64,000 nt of DNA from Alteromonas sp. LMIT006 (lineage in GTDB: Bacteria; Pseudomonadota; Gammaproteobacteria; Enterobacterales; Alteromonadaceae): contig NZ_CP101291.1 in the NCBI RefSeq assembly GCF_024300645.1, positions 2,418,001 to 2,482,000 on the forward strand. The letters are read 5' to 3'. Position numbers and translations under genes: made by a program. Shown here in pieces: positions 49,552 through 56,639 of this stretch; position 1 is the stretch's first letter; the number at the start of each line of letters is the position of its first letter. The notes beneath the pieces were generated by a model. The model ran no database searches. It was given only the letters and a program-made list of their open reading frames with translations, and had not been told where the DNA came from.

Positions 49552-50376
49552 ATGTCACAATTACAAACCACGATTGAAGCGGCTTTCGAGGCGCGAGATA
49601 GTATTACTCCAAGTACCGTTAGCCAAGAAATCAAAGATGCTGTGAATGAAGCAATTGCCCTTTTGAATTCTGGTGAAGGCCGAGTTGCAGAAAAAGTCGA
49701 CGGCGAATGGGTCGTTCATCAATGGCTCAAAAAAGCCGTACTGCTTTATTTTCGTTGTTACAACAATGATGTGATTGACGGCGCTGAAACCAAGTATTTT
49801 GACAAAGTACCTCTTAAATACAGCAACTATACCGCGGAAGATTTTGCACGTGACGGCGCACGAGTTGTTCCTCCAGCTGCGGTGCGTACTGGAACATTTG
49901 TCGGTAAAAATGCCGTACTAATGCCTTCTTACGTCAACATCGGTGCATATGTCGGTGAAGGTACAATGGTGGATACTTGGGCAACGGTTGGCTCGTGTGC
50001 ACAGATTGGCAAAAACGTTCACTTGTCTGGCGGTGTAGGCATCGGTGGCGTACTTGAGCCACTTCAAGCAAACCCAACGATCATTGAAGACAACTGTTTC
50101 ATCGGCGCTCGCTCTGAAATCGTAGAAGGTGTCATTGTTGAAGAAGGTGCCGTGATTTCCATGGGGGTATACATTGGTCAGAGCACACGTATTTATGACC
50201 GTGAAACAGGTGAGATTCACTATGGTAGAGTACCTGCTGGCTCGGTCGTGGTATCTGGCTCTTTACCAAGTAAATGTGGTACCTACTCACTGTATGCAGC
50301 GATCATCGTCAAAAAAGTCGATGCCAAAACTCGTGCCAAAGTGGGAATTAACGAGTTGCTTCGCGCTGCGGAATAA
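49552..50376 (+). CDS. dapD: Tetrahydrodipicolinate N-succinyltransferase
   Basis: 274 residues. An N-terminal helical domain is followed by hexapeptide repeats forming a left-handed helix ('[29 protein letters not shown]', in parts; '[21 protein letters not shown]', in parts) and the C-terminal '[21 protein letters not shown]'. It succinylates tetrahydrodipicolinate for lysine and diaminopimelate synthesis. It follows glnD by six bases, and a strong terminator ends the unit. Confidence 0.98.
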   Translation: MSQLQTTIEAAFEARDSITPSTVSQEIKDAVNEAIALLNSGEGRVAEKVDGEWVVHQWLKKAVLLYFRCYNNDVIDGAETKYFDKVPLKYSNYTAEDFARDGARVVPPAAVRTGTFVGKNAVLMPSYVNIGAYVGEGTMVDTWATVGSCAQIGKNVHLSGGVGIGGVLEPLQANPTIIEDNCFIGARSEIVEGVIVEEGAVISMGVYIGQSTRIYDRETGEIHYGRVPAGSVVVSGSLPSKCGTYSLYAAIIVKKVDAKTRAKVGINELLRAAE

Positions 50377-50398
50377 ACACAGCAACCGAGAAACAGAA

Positions 50399-50433
50399 AA
50401 ACCGATGCTACTTATTTGTACATCGGTTTTTTT
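50399..50433 (+). terminator. Intrinsic terminator of map-glnD-dapD
   Basis: AAACCGATG and CATCGGTTT (with an inner CTAC/GTA extension) followed by a run of T on the plus strand; it lies in the 72-base gap before the convergent yqcA. Confidence 0.88.
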
Positions 50434-50448
50434 GTAGTCTAAAACAGC

Positions 50449-50898
50449 TTATGCAGAGAATTGAGTGTTGTGTTGCTTAAGCCAAGCAACAACATCTTCT
50501 TCTGGGGTAAACGTTTCCATTGAATCTAACTCTAACATTGGCGTAATTTCTTCGCCTTGCAGTTGGGCAAATAGCTCAGCAAATTGTTTGCCGGCACCAC
50601 AGTAAGATTCACAATAAGAGCTATCACCTAAGGCAGCGATTGCGTATTTTTTGCCTTGTAATGAAGGTAAATCGGCTTGAACATCTGCAAAGAATAACTC
50701 TAAATTCGGTGGTACATCTCCCATACCTGTGGTTGAGGTGATGACCAAAAAGGCTGCATCTTCCTTGAATAAATCAATATCTGGATCGGTATGAACATTA
50801 ACCTGATGCCCTGCCGAGATTAAGAATTGTTCTGCGTGTTCTGCAACATTTTGAGCATTCCCGTATACTGAACCTACAATAATTTCAATTTGTGCCAT
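50449..50898 (-). CDS. yqcA: YqcA-type flavodoxin
   Basis: 149 residues of flavodoxin fold. The FMN phosphate loop is 'GSVYGNAQNVAEHAE' near residue 9, 'TSTTGMGDVPPNLELFF' is the second FMN loop and 'ALGDSSYCESYCGAGKQFAEL' the third. It is an electron-transfer protein of unknown partner. It overlaps truC upstream by 14 bases, the same yqcA/truC pairing seen in E. coli, which favours yqcA over mioC. Confidence 0.88.
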   Translation of the reverse strand: MAQIEIIVGSVYGNAQNVAEHAEQFLISAGHQVNVHTDPDIDLFKEDAAFLVITSTTGMGDVPPNLELFFADVQADLPSLQGKKYAIAALGDSSYCESYCGAGKQFAELFAQLQGEEITPMLELDSMETFTPEEDVVAWLKQHNTQFSA

Positions 50899-51628
50899 GA
50901 TGAATCATTTCTCCAACTTCATATATAGTCAATTTGTCCACAACCGCTTTTAAGTCCAATGGCTTTGGCGCAGTAATCGTCAAAGGCGAATCAGTAATTG
51001 GGTGAACAAATTGTAATTCGTGATGATGCAATGCCAAACGATGTAGCCCAAAATGGGCTCGCATAAAGGCATTTTGTTTACCGTCGCCGATCGTCGTGTC
51101 ACCGACAATAGGATGATTTATATGAGCGCAATGACGACGTATTTGATGTTTACGTCCTGTCTTGGGAAAACAACGAATCAGACTAAAACGCGCCTGCTGA
51201 TACCTTCCAACTGGTTGTGGCACAAGATAATGTTGTAAGCACTCCACTCGTGTAAGAGCCTCTTGCGCTGGTTTGTCGGTATGAGCCTGTCTATCTGATA
51301 TCTTATCGAGTTTTTCTTTTAACGCATAGTCGATTTCACAATCACTCGCCCATCCACGGACTATTGCTGTATACGCTTTTTGCCAACTGTGTTGTTCAAT
51401 TTGCGCACTCAGTAACCGCGCCATGTTAGAACTCAGAGCAAATACCAAGATCCCAGATGTTGGCTTATCGAGTCGATGCACTGGAAACACGTGTTGTCCG
51501 ATTTGATCTCTTACCATCTGCATCGCAAACTCCGTCTCGTGTTTATCAATCGTACTTCGATGAACGAGTAAACCACTGGGTTTGTTTATGGCGACCAAAG
51601 CCTCATCTTGAAAAAGTATATCGAGCAT
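50885..51628 (-). CDS. truC: TruC, tRNA pseudouridine-65 synthase
   Basis: 247 residues from the ATG giving 'MLDILFQDEALVAINKPSGLLVHRS' (in parts), with GGA six bases upstream; an earlier in-frame ATG adds 45 unrelated residues. RluA-family motif with catalytic Asp: 'VHRLDKPTSGILVFALS', then 'RCFPKTGRKHQIRRHCAHINHPIVGD' (parts). It makes pseudouridine at position 65 of tRNA-Ile and tRNA-Asp. It pairs with yqcA and diverges from the DUF3549 gene. Confidence 0.92.
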   Translation of the reverse strand: MLDILFQDEALVAINKPSGLLVHRSTIDKHETEFAMQMVRDQIGQHVFPVHRLDKPTSGILVFALSSNMARLLSAQIEQHSWQKAYTAIVRGWASDCEIDYALKEKLDKISDRQAHTDKPAQEALTRVECLQHYLVPQPVGRYQQARFSLIRCFPKTGRKHQIRRHCAHINHPIVGDTTIGDGKQNAFMRAHFGLHRLALHHHELQFVHPITDSPLTITAPKPLDLKAVVDKLTIYEVGEMIHHGTN

Positions 51629-51689
51629 GAAATTCCAACGGATCTGTTTATAATGTCCACCATCAAAACAAACAGTGTACGTTAAGGCT

Positions 51690-52721
51690 ATGCAAGATAC
51701 ACCAGAATCGACTATTAATTCAATCAGTGAGTTTTTACACGCTGCTGGCACACAGTTTCGCATCGTTGATATGGGACGTGGATACCGCGAACTATCCGCT
51801 CAAACATTTGTTGATATCGAGTATCAAAAGCAGCCTGTCCCCTTTCCTAGACAACAGCATATGTGGTTTGGCTGTATTTTTTGGCAGTCTGGCCAGCATT
51901 TCATTTGGTTCATTAAGCTTCCATTAGATGAGCGAGGTTTGCTAAATCAAGCCGCTCGCAATTCGTTTTTAGAAAAAGTCATCCAAGCGCTTGGCGCACA
52001 GTTACAAAACACGGTCCAACAAAACGGGCAACTTGGTGACAATCCCTTTACCTTTACTCCTAATCAGAAGCAGCTCGCAGATTTTCATGCTTTCGCAAAA
52101 AAAATCTTAATTCAACCCGCCAGTCCTTATTTGGCTCCTTGTATAGATTACATACAATCTCCAAGCACTCAAGATTGGCAGACTCTCCCTGTACAAGGTT
52201 TGGCTGAAATCGCCAGTCGTTGTAATGAAGGCAATATTCAAGTTCATTTACTCAATAATTGGTCAGTGATGCCAAGAGCTGTCACCATATCTTTGCTCGA
52301 AAGTTTTGAACATTATGCGATAAACAAACCATTGGCAGTGCACATCAAAAAAGAAATCGAAGTACTGGTCAAATCGAATCAGATTGATTTTGGTCTTCTT
52401 GCTAGTTATTTACGTGCGTTGAGTCAAGCTGACATTGGCATTCAAACTGAGACTGTACGTTTCATCTGTAATCAAGCCGATGTGCCATCTGAATTATTAC
52501 TCGTAATTGCGGCTCGGAACTTTGCAGCACTGCAAGATACGGCTGTATTACATCGTTTTATACCCCATTTGCTGTCGTATGATGATGACTTTGTGATGGG
52601 GTTGTACCAAGATCTAGTGCAGTTACCTCAGACCCGCATGCATTTGTTGTCATTGATTCACGATACCCGGGACACAACCGGTTTATCACAGCGTATCAAA
52701 CAGATTACCACCGCGTCATGA
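51690..52721 (+). CDS. DUF3549 family protein
   Basis: 343 residues from ATG 51690; a GTG five codons earlier (51675) is possible but has no ribosome-binding site. The family is known from Vibrio, Shewanella and Alteromonas; its function is unknown. Visible: 'MWFGCIFWQSGQHFIWFIKLPLDERGLL' (in parts), a helical middle and C-terminal half resembling HEAT-like repeats, and no signal peptide or membrane helix, so it is cytoplasmic. Its stop overlaps the next gene (ATGA), so the two work together or share translation. Confidence 0.75.
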   Translation: MQDTPESTINSISEFLHAAGTQFRIVDMGRGYRELSAQTFVDIEYQKQPVPFPRQQHMWFGCIFWQSGQHFIWFIKLPLDERGLLNQAARNSFLEKVIQALGAQLQNTVQQNGQLGDNPFTFTPNQKQLADFHAFAKKILIQPASPYLAPCIDYIQSPSTQDWQTLPVQGLAEIASRCNEGNIQVHLLNNWSVMPRAVTISLLESFEHYAINKPLAVHIKKEIEVLVKSNQIDFGLLASYLRALSQADIGIQTETVRFICNQADVPSELLLVIAARNFAALQDTAVLHRFIPHLLSYDDDFVMGLYQDLVQLPQTRMHLLSLIHDTRDTTGLSQRIKQITTAS

Positions 52722-53017
52722 CACTTTTAGACATATTGGTTTCGGTATCACTCATGTGCCTTGCGATTGGCTTTTGGCGGATCCGAGCTAATGCAGAGAT
52801 AGCAAGAACTGTGGCTCAGCAATATTGCAAAAAACACGAACTGATATTTGTCAGTATTCATCGCCATAACATTCATCTGCTAGGTCAGCGCAGCGGTGAA
52901 ATTGATTACCTGATGAGTTTTACTACGGCACCGGATGTGGCTTATGAAGGGGTCATAACCATAAAAAAGCAACGCTTGATACGTATAGATTTACCGGTTT
53001 TTAGAGAGCCAGATTAA
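52718..53017 (+). CDS. DUF3301 family small membrane protein
   Basis: 99 residues. One N-terminal membrane segment ('LLDILVSVSLMCLAIGFWRI'), then a soluble part with 'AQQYCKKHELIFVSIHRHNIHLL' (in parts) and 'FTTAPDVAYEGVITIKKQRLIRIDLP' (parts). The DUF3301 family has no assigned function; it is a usual neighbour of DUF3549, truC and yqcA in this group. The four-base overlap indicates coupled translation. A terminator on the minus strand of csrB follows directly. Confidence 0.75.
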   Translation: MTLLDILVSVSLMCLAIGFWRIRANAEIARTVAQQYCKKHELIFVSIHRHNIHLLGQRSGEIDYLMSFTTAPDVAYEGVITIKKQRLIRIDLPVFREPD

Positions 53018-53020
53018 TTT

Positions 53021-53058
53021 AATACAAAAGAAAAGGCGATAGCCTATTGACTATCGCC
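53021..53058 (-). terminator. Terminator of the CsrB-like RNA (bidirectional stem)
   Basis: GGCGATAG (53035-53042) pairs with CTATCGCC (53051-53058); on the minus strand TTTTCTTTTGTATT follows. On the plus strand only TCATTGTTT follows, so it may also weakly end the DUF3549-DUF3301 transcript. Confidence 0.85.
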
Positions 53059-53384
53059 TCATTGTTTCGAGCTTCCTTCTCAGCGTTCCATTGCTACAAT
53101 AATCATCCCGATTAACATCCGTATACGCCCCTTTCCTTCTAATCCAACTCATCCTAAGCTGGCCGCGAATCCATCCACGGGTCCCTTTCCATGTCTCCAG
53201 TACGAAGTTGCACATCCATACTGCAACCTGCTTCCTTCCTGAAGTTATTCCTGTTTGGTTGTTGCCAACCAATGTCCCTTTCCTTTATTCCTGATATCGC
53301 TTGATATCCTATCAAGCTTTGGCAAATGCCATGTCCCTTAACTCAACAATGTCTTCCTGACTGGGTCATTGTTTCCGTGTGACA
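53024..53384 (-). ncRNA. csrB: CsrB-type regulatory RNA that sequesters CsrA
   Basis: A minus-strand transcript of about 360 nt is predicted, close to the 369 nt of E. coli CsrB. I count 23 GGA motifs, many as AGGA or AAGGGACA, several in hairpin loops: CTTGATA-GGA-TATCAAG (53300-53316) and GTTGCA/TGCAAC with GGA in the loop (53207-53227). Repeated GGA hairpins are the mark of CsrB/RsmB RNAs, which titrate CsrA from mRNAs for carbon storage, motility and biofilm. It has a promoter, a strong terminator and a GacA/UvrY-type site near -181. In E. coli csrB lies between yqcC and syd, next to yqcA-truC; here yqcA-truC and syd flank it too. A 73-codon frame inside is not protein-like. Confidence 0.9.
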
Positions 53385-53390
53385 AGGTAA

Positions 53391-53418
53391 ATATTACGCA
53401 ACTAAACCATGATTTCAG
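53391..53418 (-). promoter_or_regulatory. Predicted csrB promoter
   Basis: Minus strand: CTGAAA (53413-53418) and TAATAT (53391-53396), 16 bases apart; transcription start near 53384. Confidence 0.5.
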
Positions 53419-53545
53419 GAAAATATTTTTTAATTATGCTGTGTATAAACACGATTCTTTTGTTGTTACCTCAACTAAAGTACCGTAATAACAGGGGTTT
53501 GGGATAAACTGTGAGAAGACTGTGGATTAGAATAGCTATCAATGG

Positions 53546-53585
53546 CTTACATTATTGTAAGATATTTCTTACGGACAAAGTAAGC
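53546..53585 (-). promoter_or_regulatory. GacA/UvrY (response regulator) upstream activating site of csrB
   Basis: TGTAAG (53556-53561), six bases, CTTACG (53568-53573) matches the GacA consensus TGTAAG-N6-CTTACA at all but the last base. CTTACA (53546-53551) and GTAAG (53580-53584) add two more half sites. The centre is about 181 bases upstream of the predicted csrB start, like the distant UvrY site known in E. coli csrB. Confidence 0.7.
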
Positions 53586-53601
53586 CATCACCTTGGAAAA
53601 G

Positions 53602-54246
53602 CTAAATCGACTTATACATTATTTGACCCGAAATGTTTTCAGTGGATAATTTTTTGATAAAGGTAAAACCTCCAGAGTTAAAAAACGATAGGCATTTGTC
53701 TAATGTAACAAACACTCCAACTCCATTTGAACCTTCTGTAGAAGATACAATTTCATTGATACCTGCCAACAAAATATGACCAAGACCTTGATCTTGATGT
53801 TGCGGATGCACCCCGATGAACGAAATCATGTGACAGTCCTGAGTGGGTAATTCAGCCCTCACCAGTTTCTCTTTGTGTAGTAACTGTTGCGTGCCAAGAA
53901 AACCCGCTGTCATCAACATGCGTAAGCGCCAATGCCAATAACGACCATGACCAAAGTCAGGATTTGGAGTAAGTAAACACGTGACAGCAACTAAAGAACC
54001 ATCCCGGTATACGCCTAACATTGGTTGTTTAGCTTCCCAAAACGCATTGAGTTCTTCGCGGATAGCGCTGCGCAAGCGCATCTCATAGCCCTCCTCCTCT
54101 ACTTTAAAAATCTTGGAGAACAATGGATCATCAAAGTAAGCATTGTACAGAATAGACGCAGCGACCTTTAGGTCAACTGCGCTTAGGTGTTTAATTTCAA
54201 AATCTATATCGTTTTCTGAATAGTCTACTGCTGCTGAATACTCCAT
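53602..54246 (-). CDS. GNAT-family N-acetyltransferase
   Basis: 214 residues. The acetyl-CoA-binding motif A lies near residues 140-165 ('HMISFIGVHPQHQDQGLGHILL', with Q-x-x-G-x-G reading QDQGLG); the preceding strand, 'MLGVYRDGSLVAVTCLL', is typical, and 'CLSFFNSGGFTFIKKL' is the C-terminal motif B. Substrate unknown. It ends 29 bases from the csrB upstream site, so transcription from this gene runs towards csrB. The family is broad; nothing in the sequence tells protein, antibiotic or small-molecule acetylation apart. Confidence 0.82.
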   Translation of the reverse strand: MEYSAAVDYSENDIDFEIKHLSAVDLKVAASILYNAYFDDPLFSKIFKVEEEGYEMRLRSAIREELNAFWEAKQPMLGVYRDGSLVAVTCLLTPNPDFGHGRYWHWRLRMLMTAGFLGTQQLLHKEKLVRAELPTQDCHMISFIGVHPQHQDQGLGHILLAGINEIVSSTEGSNGVGVFVTLDKCLSFFNSGGFTFIKKLSTENISGQIMYKSI

Positions 54247-54357
54247 AAGCGTTTCTCCATAAGCCGTTACGCGAAGCTGTTTGTAAATATTGTGTAAAGA
54301 TTTATAGAGCTTTAGTGTGGTAAAGGCAAGTAAAGTTCAATTATTAAACAGAAATAA

Positions 54358-54741
54358 TTAAGGCAGCTGCATCGATTTTAGATAGTCCTGCCCCCAGCCA
54401 ATAAGAGAATTTTCTTTGAAAATCAATGGAGTGCATTCGTCTTTTGTCGTAATGCCGTCTGGCTGTTTTCGCTGAGTTCGATAGTATAAAATTTGATATT
54501 GTTCAGAGCCCTTTAATGATAGCTCATTAAAATCTGCAATCCCCATCTTCTCTGTAATGTCTGCGAATGATATCCCTAATTGGAGAGATTGAATGTGCTG
54601 CCGATTATTTTTTTCGCGAGCTTCCCACTGGCTATGTTGGGTATCCCATTCACTACGATTATCTGGATCAATAGCGATTACGCATCCAGAAAGGGTCAAG
54701 AGTAACGGGAAAGTGAGTGCGATTTTTTTGATAGTGTGCAT
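54358..54741 (-). CDS. DUF3192-type lipoprotein
   Basis: 127 residues. Signal peptide with lipobox 'LTLSGC' (cysteine near residue 20), then 'REKNNRQHIQSLQLGISFADITEKMG' (in parts) and 'YQILYYRTQRKQPDGITTKDECTPLIFKENSLIGWG' (parts), which resembles the SmpA/BamE-like fold pattern where a first strand ends in G and a kinked helix follows. It fits DUF3192 of Alteromonadales and Vibrio; function unknown. It is probably outer-membrane anchored: no Asp follows the lipidated Cys (residue +2 is Val). Confidence 0.75.
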   Translation of the reverse strand: MHTIKKIALTFPLLLTLSGCVIAIDPDNRSEWDTQHSQWEAREKNNRQHIQSLQLGISFADITEKMGIADFNELSLKGSEQYQILYYRTQRKQPDGITTKDECTPLIFKENSLIGWGQDYLKSMQLP

Positions 54742-54877
54742 GTTAGCTTCCTTGTATAATCAAATGAATACATGCCAATTCATTCAATTTCAATGCCAAA
54801 GATAAGCAATTGATTAGTATATGTTTTATATATAATCCTTGTTCATATTGACGATAATTTAGGGAAAATACTTAAAA

Positions 54878-55174
54878 ATGAGTGAAATTACCAAAATATG
54901 TCAGTCCCTTACGGATAAAGGGATCACGCCAACCGTTGGTCTAATCAAAGCGAAATTAACGCAAAAAACACCACTACCTGACATCATCTCAGGGTTAAAA
55001 GCCTTCCAAGCTAACCAACCTCATGAACCTGCATCAATAAAAGAGCCAAGTCTAGCTGATAGAGTGATGGAACTAGAAAAGCGTTGTGCAAACCAGCAAG
55101 AGCATATTCAAACATTACAAGAGCAAGTCGAATCCTTGCGTTTTATGGTTAAGCAACTGTCAAATAACCAATAA
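54878..55174 (+). CDS. Small protein with KfrA-like N-terminus and coiled coil
   Basis: 98 residues. The first 45 ('ICQSLTDKGITPTVGLIKAKL' then 'PLPDIISGLKAF') follow the pattern of the KfrA N-terminal DNA-binding region (G-x-x-PT-x-x-x-I, then a second helix). The rest is a heptad-rich coiled coil (about 58-95, 'ADRVMELEKRCANQQEHI'). A small DNA-binding dimer is likely but is inference only. Its 3' end overlaps the syd 3' end by 26 bases on the opposite strand. Ribosome-binding site weak (AGGGAAA about eleven bases before). Confidence 0.6.
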   Translation: MSEITKICQSLTDKGITPTVGLIKAKLTQKTPLPDIISGLKAFQANQPHEPASIKEPSLADRVMELEKRCANQQEHIQTLQEQVESLRFMVKQLSNNQ

Positions 55175-55679
55175 ACTCTTGCAAGCTATTCGCGACGATT
55201 TGATGTGGCGTTCGACCGACGTATTCAAAGACGACTTCACCAGATGACGGTATGATGGAAATCAATTCTTCGTCATCATCTGTTACCCCAATAAAAATGG
55301 TATCGGGTTGTTTGAGTCTTCTTTTCATTAAGACGTGACCAATAATATTCTCTTGTAAGCGCGCAAAGTCTTCTTCATTCCATACTTGCAGTAGAGTCAT
55401 CACTCTACCATCAAAATTCACGGAGAGATGATCGGCATAATAAGCACAGTAAAAGCATTCTATGGTATCGGGAATTTGGATCTCTAAAGCGGTGCCGAGT
55501 TGCTTTAGGTTAGCAGATGCATCGCTCTGACGAGGGACTGGTTGCCACTTAACCCAAAGATCGTTTGTAATATTATCTGGGTCAACTAAACAAGGAGATG
55601 GCCACTGCGCGTCAAACTCCACCATGCATTCGTGCTGAGATTGATACTGTTTGATGAAATCTTGCCAGAAAACATTCAT
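55149..55679 (-). CDS. syd: Syd, SecY-interacting protein
   Basis: 176 residues. Alignment by eye with E. coli Syd is good in 'WPSPCLVD', 'VKWQPVPRQ', 'TLLQVWNEEDFARLQENIIGHVLMKRRLKQPDTIFIG' (in parts) and 'SGEVVFEYVGRTPHQIVANSLQEF' (parts). Syd binds the cytosolic face of SecY and checks the SecYEG complex. In E. coli it lies next to csrB and queF, as here, which supports the call. It is divergent from queF with a 36-base gap. Confidence 0.93.
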   Translation of the reverse strand: MNVFWQDFIKQYQSQHECMVEFDAQWPSPCLVDPDNITNDLWVKWQPVPRQSDASANLKQLGTALEIQIPDTIECFYCAYYADHLSVNFDGRVMTLLQVWNEEDFARLQENIIGHVLMKRRLKQPDTIFIGVTDDDEELISIIPSSGEVVFEYVGRTPHQIVANSLQEFIGYLTVA

Positions 55680-55715
55680 AATAATGTTTAAAATAAAGAA
55701 TTACTTACAAAAACT

Positions 55716-56567
55716 ATGACAGATAAATCACTTTATGCCAATTCACAAAGTATTAAGTCTTTGACTTTGGGCAATGCCGTAACGTATCAATCCCAGTATT
55801 CGCCTGAACTTTTACAGCCTGTGCCACGATTACTCAATCGTCAGCAAATCGGTATAAATGAACAAAATTTGCCCTTTACTGGCGAAGATATCTGGAACGG
55901 GTACGAATTATCATGGCTCAACCCCAAAGGACTACCACAAGTCGCTGTAATGCGTTGTTTTGTGCCGGTGACGAGTCCTAATATTATTGAATCCAAGTCA
56001 TTTAAACTTTACTTAAACAGCCTCAACCAAACCGTATTTAGTGATCATAGTTCGTTGTCTGCAACGTTACAAAAGGACTTAAGCCAATGTGCTGGCGAGT
56101 GCGTAAAAGTAGACATCATTCGTCCTGAGCAATTTTATAATGAGCAATTCATCATAACGGATTGGCAATGTATAGATGAACAAGACATTCAGATTAAAGA
56201 GTACCAACCCAACCCTTCATTATTAAAAAATTCCAGTCATGAAGTTGTCACACGACAGCTCTATTCTAACTTACTGAAGTCGAACTGTTTGGTAACCAAC
56301 CAACCTGATTGGGCGACGGTATTTATCAAATATACTGGTCCCAAAATATGCTCTGAATCCCTGTTGAGGTATATAGTCTCATTTCGTGAACACAGCGAGT
56401 TTCACGAACAATGCGTTGAACGTATCTTTACCGACATTTTGCAGCAAACAGGGGTTTCTCAGTTAACCGTCTATGCAAGATACACCAGACGTGGTGGCTT
56501 GGATATTAATCCGTTTCGCAGTAACTTTGAAACGTGTTACGGAGATTGGAGACTGCTCAGACAGTGA
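55716..56567 (+). CDS. queF: QueF, NADPH-dependent 7-cyano-7-deazaguanine reductase
   Basis: 283 residues, the bimodular E. coli type. The substrate motif 'NIIESKSFKLYLNSLNQT' (ESKSFKL) lies in the N-terminal half; the nucleophilic cysteine is in 'NCLVTNQPDWATVFIKY' of the C-terminal half, and 'EHSEFHEQCVERIFTDI' follows. It reduces preQ0 to preQ1 for queuosine in tRNA. Ribosome-binding site is weak. It sits next to syd, as in E. coli. ppnN follows after 72 bases with its own promoter. Confidence 0.95.
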   Translation: MTDKSLYANSQSIKSLTLGNAVTYQSQYSPELLQPVPRLLNRQQIGINEQNLPFTGEDIWNGYELSWLNPKGLPQVAVMRCFVPVTSPNIIESKSFKLYLNSLNQTVFSDHSSLSATLQKDLSQCAGECVKVDIIRPEQFYNEQFIITDWQCIDEQDIQIKEYQPNPSLLKNSSHEVVTRQLYSNLLKSNCLVTNQPDWATVFIKYTGPKICSESLLRYIVSFREHSEFHEQCVERIFTDILQQTGVSQLTVYARYTRRGGLDINPFRSNFETCYGDWRLLRQ

Positions 56568-56578
56568 GCGTTTGGGTC

Positions 56579-56608
56579 TTGACCTTTTTGAAGATAGACC
56601 GATATATA
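56579..56608 (+). promoter_or_regulatory. Predicted ppnN promoter
   Basis: TTGACC (56579-56584) and TATATA (56603-56608), 18 bases apart, 30 bases before the ppnN start. Confidence 0.5.
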
Positions 56609-56639
56609 AAATATACGAACAACAGCAAGGACAAGCGTT

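Noticed and set aside
53051-53272. 73-codon minus-strand frame within the csrB region
   Set aside because: Trp/Arg/Gly-rich product caused by GGA repeats of the RNA; the region is explained by CsrB.
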